DNA of 10,698 nucleotides. It comes from Baffinella frigidus. Lineage: Eukaryota > Cryptophyceae > Cryptomonadales > Baffinellaceae. This document shows, one piece after another, positions 7,306-10,698 of the stretch. Within the stretch, counting starts at the first letter, position 1. Every line of letters begins with the position of its first letter. Below the pieces are notes generated by a model, which was given only the letters and a program-made list of their open reading frames with translations, did no database searches and was not told the DNA's origin. The stretch lies in NCBI GenBank assembly GCA_026770585.1, contig MU647900.1:32619-43316 (forward strand), read 5' to 3'. The translations under genes and the position numbers were made by a program.

Positions 7306-10300
7306 CTGCAAAGCGAGGGATGCGTAGGAGACAATCAGTGAATAAGGACAAGGAACTGACGTCGGGAATGCGCAGGCTCGAGGCGGGGCCGACACACCCG
7401 CCACCCATGCTGAGACAAGCCGGCGACAAAGGAGATAGAAAGGTAAGGCACTCCCGCACACGCTGTCCTGCACGGGCCCACCTGAGTCTGGGGTGAGGGA
7501 ATAGACTATCCCATGGTGAAGACAGATCGCTACACAATTTGCTGGGAAGAAACGTGACACAAAGCATCCAGGACTGTGTCGGCACATAGGAACTATATGG
7601 GGAGGCACCTGACGAAATCTCCGAGGCTGGCGGATTTGTGGGTTCCAAGGGTGGAGGGTGAAGGGTTGAGGGGCAAGGGTTGAGGGTGTATGGTGAAGTA
7701 TTCAGGGTCGAGGGTTGGGGGGATGGGATTTACGGTGCAGTACCGAGGGTTGAGAGTGGACGGTTGAGAGTTGAGGGTGGAGTGTTGAGTGTTGACAGTG
7801 GATGGTTGAGGGTTGATGATGCAGTGGTTAGGGTTAAGGGTTACCAATTGAGCACCACATGATGCGATGGGGGGGCAGGGTGGGGAAAGATCACCTTGGC
7901 AGGAGAGAGCCATCGACGAGCCTGGTCATAGTACACCATGGCTGACTGCAAGCCATCAGGGTGATGGGCGAAGATGCTGCACCTTGAGGGTGGGTGGGGC
8001 GGTTGGGGAGAGCGGCACGGTCATCGACGTAGGAGGAATGGTGAGAAACCGGCGAGGAACCAGACAACGATGGCAGTAAAATTGTGGCGGCTACCAAAAA
8101 AAACACGAAAAGGGTCTGGCATTGGGGTGCTGTGTCCTGCACGCACAACGCCAGCTGCAAGAGAATCAATTGGATTGGCGTGGAAATTGTCTGAAGGATG
8201 TGGGATCATCGGCGTCCGAGTTGTGGACAGCCATAAAAAAATGGGTGCACGTGTCGGAGTGTACCGGGAATTCGCATCGGTCTCGATGTTGTCCTTCACG
8301 TCCCGATCGCACTCCGCTGCCAGCAAGAGGACCTCAAGGAGATGAGCCTCGTCGGGAGTGAGTTTGGCGAACCTGGTTCGGTGTAGGGGGTTGAGGGTTG
8401 GGGTTGAGGGTTGAGGGTTCCGAGTTGGTGGTTCATGGGTGGGGATTGAGGGTTGAGAGAATGGGGTTGAGAGGGGGGGGGTGCGGAGGTGTAGGTGTAG
8501 GGTTGGGGGCTCTGGATTGGGGGAGCGGGGTTGTGGGATGAGAGTTGGGGGATGGGGTGTTGGTCTGGGGTATGGTGGGTTGGTAGTGAGACCCGCTGGT
8601 GGACAGCGGGAGATGAAGAACGTGCGGGTGCGGGAGGATGTCGGGGACGAGAAGGGGACCGAGAGCCCCCAGAGAGAGCAGCGTCTCCATGCGAGGCCCG
8701 CCCCGCAGAAGCGTGGACTCCGGTAGGGCTCGAAGAACACGCTGGAATGGGGTTGAGGGTTGAGGGTTGAGGGTTGCGGTCAAGTCACGGTAAATCGGCT
8801 TGGAACCAAGGAGTTGCGGGGATGTCAACATAAAGGAGTGCAGGGAATGGGGTTCGAGACAGTCAGACAGACCTGGGGAGCAGGCGGCGGCGGTGGCGGC
8901 GGCGGCGGCGGCTGAGTGAGGGGCTGCAGGGCGGCGCGAACAACAACCCAGTCAGGGGTCCCTTTGAACCCGCGTGACGAAACGTCAAAAGCCCAATCGT
9001 GGACGCCACTGAAGCACGAGATGATGGCGGACGGAACACCCCCTGCGCAGCAGAGTGACGGGAAGGCGGCAGTCAGTGTGAGGGAAGGTGCTGCCACCTC
9101 CGTGTGACCGCGTGAGGCGCGCGCTGGGTTATGCACCGTGTGAAAATATGCAGCAAGGTTCGCCACTGCGTTGTGCAAAACAGGTTCGATGAATGGTTGC
9201 GGGGGGGGGGCGTGCCTGCATTGATCAGTGCCTCGAGAGAGGTGGTCTTCTCATAATGGAGTAGGGAGCTGCTGTCGACAATATCCAGGAAAGGTTGAAC
9301 GAGCTCCGGAGACAATGAGGCCTGCGAGGTGGGGTGCAGGGAGGATCAGGGATTTGGTGTTTGAATGGTGCGGGACTGTGATGCAAGGTAGGGGAAGGGA
9401 TTTGAGGATGAGGGTGTGGTTGATACAGGAGGATCAGCGGCGGCTGCAGCTTGCAATCGGAGAACAGCGATTTGCGAATGGACTTGCTCCAGCTCGCGGG
9501 TGAGTAGTGCATGCCCCAATGACGCTTCCTCCCACCGTGCCTGGGTGTCTTCAAGCTCCCCCTGGCGATCGTTGGAAGCTGTGAGACGGTCCTTGTCTGC
9601 CTGCAAACGCTGTTGTTCGCAGGCAGCAAGAGCCGCTTGATGAGACAACTGTGACCTCTGCAGCTCTGCCCGAAGGAGCCTAAGCTCTGAGACTGATGCA
9701 GTTGCCTGATCACTCATGACACGTAATTCGTCACTCACAGAGAGAACCTTGCTCTCACTAGTTTGGATCTTGCGTTTCTGCCTAGCCTGACTATTTGCTT
9801 GGTTGATGTTGCTTCTCGCACGATGGATTGAAAGGGCGATGGCTTTGTACGCAGGTGAAGGCATGACAGCGGATATATCGCTGGAACCCTTCTTCATCGC
9901 ATCCCTCTGCGCCCAGAGAGTGACGAGCAGCGGGCTCCAGACACGATCTCCAGGTGCAGACGCCGCACCGTGACAATCCTGCTCACAATGCCAAAAAACT
10001 GAGACAAGGTGTCGCGAGGCGTGATGAAAACAGGGCAGGTGCCGATTCCGAGATAGCAGAAGGGAAGTGACTGGGGTGGGCTGGTTCGGCAGCGGCTGGG
10101 GAATGGGGGAGATGTCACCGGTGGTTCGACAGATGACATGGCTGAGGCACCACCGCCAGCTGCATGGAGGTCCTGCCACCACACGATTGCACGATGTGAG
10201 TAGCCAGCAATACAAGCGGCAAAACATGAGGAAGGCAGGTTCCAACAGAAAAGGGCTGGAGCTGCGCCTCGGACATCGGCGGAGGAGGAAGATGATCACC

Positions 10301-10537
10301 ACCACCAGCTGCTCCACCATAGGGTTCCCCACCAGCCTCCTGCCAACCAACGCGCAGGGGAAACGTTTGAGAGACAGGCTGACACGAAAAGGGTCTGGTG
10401 GAGGTGCTCACCGCATCTCCGAAGGAAACGCCGGAAACCATCACGCTGGAGCTGGAGGTGCCTCGCGCCAGGCATCCCCCCTGCACCCCAGAGCGCCGCG
10501 GGGGCCAGCACTGCTGCACCCGGCGCACATCCAACAT
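7135..10537 (-). CDS. multi-exon gene for an unrecognised coiled-coil protein (~600-650 aa)
   Basis: This hand-built minus-strand model is, in transcript order, 10537-10412, 10339-10247, 10172-9987, 9906-9427, 9321-8873 (frame break), 8741-8593, 8372-8265 (or to 8300), 8154-8107?, 7945-7895, 7592-7536? and 7305-7135. The exons are joined by GT-AG introns with matching phases, mostly phase 0. The order of parts is a Pro/Gly/Ser-rich N-terminal region, a 100-residue coiled coil, helical segments, a polyproline run, further helical segments, and a C-terminal piece with RSLKKYLKLLL and ALKFIKVF. No family was recognised. The 5' end may extend past 10537: the frame stays open to an in-frame TAG at 10643-10645. 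Coiled-coil content suggests a structural or scaffolding role, which is inference. Confidence 0.6.
7536..7592 (-). CDS. candidate exon 10 of the coiled-coil gene
   Basis: A 19-codon stretch (FLCADTVLDALCHVSSQQI) lies between a weak acceptor CATATAG and a donor GTGTAG, phase 0 at both sides, so it would splice in frame between exons 9 and 11. The weak acceptor and short length make it only a candidate. Confidence 0.25.
7640..7850 (-). repeat. telomere-like repeat tract inside an intron
   Basis: The plus strand reads GGGTTGAGGG, GAGGGTTGAGAGT and GGTTAGGGTTAAGGGTTA variants, C-rich in the sense of the minus-strand gene. The tract lies between candidate exon 10 and exon 9, so it would be intronic. 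Repeat-derived minus-strand ORFs with NPQPSTVN-like periodicity come from this tract and are not genes. Confidence 0.75.
7895..7945 (-). CDS. exon 9 of the coiled-coil gene
   Basis: Acceptor GGCTTGCAG precedes 7945 and donor GTGATC follows 7895. The 17 codons read SAMVYYDQARRWLSPAK, protein-like and phase 0 at both ends, in a region that is otherwise repeat-rich or stop-rich in that frame. Confidence 0.5.
8107..8154 (-). CDS. candidate exon 8 of the coiled-coil gene
   Basis: Acceptor TCTCTTGCAG precedes 8154 and donor GTGTTT follows 8107; the 16 codons read LALCVQDTAPQCQTLF in phase 0. It joins in frame to exon 9, and to exon 7 only if the shorter exon 7 is used. Its 3' part overlaps the 17-nt repeat shared with intron 1, which weakens the call. 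Confidence 0.35.
8265..8372 (-). CDS. exon 7 of the coiled-coil gene
   Basis: Acceptor AACCAG precedes 8372. The exon begins with the last base of the split Gly codon, then FAKLTPDEAHLLEVLLLAAE and CDRDVKDNIETDANS, strongly amphipathic. The donor is uncertain. GTACAC after 8265 leaves phase 2. GTGAAG after 8300 (ending CDRD) leaves phase 0, which would fit the next candidate exon. Confidence 0.65.
8381..8585 (-). repeat. GAGGGTT repeats filling intron 6
   Basis: The intron 8373-8592 (220 nt) is mostly GGGTTGAGGGTT-type sequence on the plus strand, decaying to GGGTGCGG, GTAGGGTTGGGGG and GGGGGATGGGG. The minus-strand transcript would carry CCCTCAACCC runs. Splice signals at both ends remain clean. 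Confidence 0.75.
8593..8741 (-). CDS. exon 6 of the coiled-coil gene
   Basis: Acceptor TTCCAG precedes 8741 and donor GTCTCA follows 8593. The exon has 49 codons plus two bases: RVLRALPESTLLRGG, then METLLSLGALGPLLVPDIL, then HVLHLPLSTSG. The split glycine codon (GG|G) matches the phase of the next exon exactly, which supports both junctions. Confidence 0.7.
8742..8872 (-). repeat. GAGGGTT microsatellite in intron 5
   Basis: The intron is 131 nt. Its 3' part (8750-8778) has four tandem GGGTTGA units on the plus strand next to the acceptor CAG at 8744-8742, so CCCTCAA repeats form part of the polypyrimidine tract. Confidence 0.75.
8873..9321 (-). CDS. exon 5 of the coiled-coil gene, with a one-base frame break at C10
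   Basis: Acceptor CTCGCAG precedes 9321 and donor GTCTGT follows 8873 (CCCCAG end). The first part reads SPELVQPFLDIVDSS, then LLHYEKTTSLEALINAG, and runs into a C10 run (plus-strand G run 9201-9210). From there the original frame degenerates to a TGA at 9073. The next frame continues with protein-like sequence: QPFIEPVLHNAVANLAAYF, SAIISCFSGVHDWAFDVSS, then a polyproline run encoded by CCG repeats. The exon is 449 nt; 450 would keep phase 0 at both ends, so one missing C explains everything. Part of the interior (about 9050-9130) could be a short intron. Confidence 0.6.
8883..8912. repeat. GGC/CCG trinucleotide repeat encoding polyproline
   Basis: About ten near-perfect GGC/GGT units on the plus strand read as consecutive prolines at the end of exon 5 on the minus strand. 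It is a coding microsatellite and prone to length change. Confidence 0.7.
9427..9906 (-). CDS. exon 4: coiled-coil exon, 160 codons
   Basis: Acceptor GGCGCAG precedes 9906 and donor GTATCA follows 9427; both junctions are phase 0. Residues 1-50 are basic (ending ARQKRK). From about residue 55 to 155 a heptad-like pattern of Leu/Ala/Val with Glu, Gln, Arg and Ser runs unbroken (SELRLLRAELQRSQLSHQ, ELEDTQARWEEASL, LLTRELEQVHSQIAVLRLQ). This is typical of a long dimeric coiled coil. The exon is the strongest evidence that the gene is real. Confidence 0.75.
9987..10172 (-). CDS. exon 3 of the coiled-coil gene
   Basis: Acceptor GTGGCAG precedes 10172. The exon is 62 codons in one phase, opening DLHAAGGGASAM, with a Ser/Pro-rich middle and a hydrophobic end (TCPVFITPRDTLSQFFGI). 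The donor is GTGAGC at 9986-9981. A later donor GTGTCT would leave a 38-nt intron and add 14 residues, so the 80-nt intron was preferred. Confidence 0.6.
10247..10339 (-). CDS. exon 2 of the coiled-coil gene
   Basis: Acceptor TTGGCAG precedes 10339. The exon is 31 codons, Gly- and Pro-rich (EAGGEPYGG, then DHLPPPPMSEAQLQPFS), and ends at a weaker donor GTTGGA (10246-10241) in phase 0. An alternative donor GTTTTG slightly downstream would add a few residues in the same phase. Confidence 0.5.
10412..10537 (-). CDS. exon 1 (or 5'-most visible exon) of the coiled-coil gene
   Basis: The ATG at 10535-10537 gives 42 codons (MLDVRRVQQCW to VSFGDA), ending at the donor GTGAGC (10411-10406) in phase 0. 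The same frame is open upstream to 10642 and encodes PSQQQQAVDEAEWER, so the true start may lie further 5'. An acceptor-like CCTAG at 10624-10620 would begin an exon at 10619. The following 72-nt intron is in frame and lacks a stop, so it could also be read through. Confidence 0.5.
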
Positions 10538-10698
10538 GCGCTCCCACTCCGCCTCATCAACCGCCTGCTGCTGCTGAGAAGGCGGCGAAGCAGGGCGAGT
10601 GGAAGGCGGAGCAGCGGCGCTAGGCCAAAGATACCACCAACCCTAGGCGCTAGCCCATGCCCATGTGATACGATTTTTCAATCGGGGCGCTTGTGATT

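Noticed and set aside
7593-7913. Minus-strand ORF with periodic Asn-Pro repeats (also the one at 8433-8831, in part)
   Set aside because: The periodic Asn-Pro-Ser-Thr residues are a translation of the telomere-like repeat. Only the exon at 8593-8741 inside the second ORF has non-repeat coding character.
1-10698. tRNA, rRNA, CRISPR array or bacterial insertion sequence
   Set aside because: No T-loop or anticodon-arm pattern, no rRNA-like stretch, no regular repeat-spacer array and no transposase frame was found on either strand.

Overview
The window looks like nuclear DNA of a eukaryotic microalga or similar protist. Three things suggest this: GT-AG introns with phase-consistent exons on the minus strand, a long degenerate tract of the plant/algal telomere type (CCCTAAA/CCCTGAA), and a TGTAA motif one base after the stop of the plus-strand gene, where green algae place their poly(A) signal. 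No operon layout, Shine-Dalgarno spacing, tRNA, rRNA or CRISPR array was seen. A chlorophyte or prasinophyte fits best, but the sequence does not fix the taxon.

Layout. 1-442: mostly anonymous, with a possible 3' exon remnant at the left edge. 443-3351: a large, eroded inverted duplication with its axis near 1900. Its outer arms (443-771 and 3025-3351) are about 70% alike by eye and contain a 97-bp core that is almost identical (95/97). A second palindrome (2046-2352), about 307 bp and MITE-like, sits inside the right half. 3587-4870: an intronless gene for a 427-aa protein with a C-terminal Fe(II)/2-oxoglutarate dioxygenase-like (PhyH-type) domain. 4871-5390: a 3' flank with several small hairpins. 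5391-6791: a degenerate CCCTAAA array with a higher-order repeat of about 1.02 kb. 6836-7130: the same kind of repeat with the strand flipped. 7135 to about 10537 or beyond: a multi-exon minus-strand gene for an unrecognised coiled-coil protein of roughly 600-650 aa.

The two genes converge on the telomere-like tract. The repeat orientation switches between them so that the sense transcript of either gene would be C-rich. The same repeat class fills at least three introns of the minus-strand gene, again C-rich in the sense strand. The largest exon of that gene has a one-base frame break at a C10 homopolymer. The exon chain was built by hand from frame, phase and splice signals; the exons from 8265 to 10412 are the best supported.
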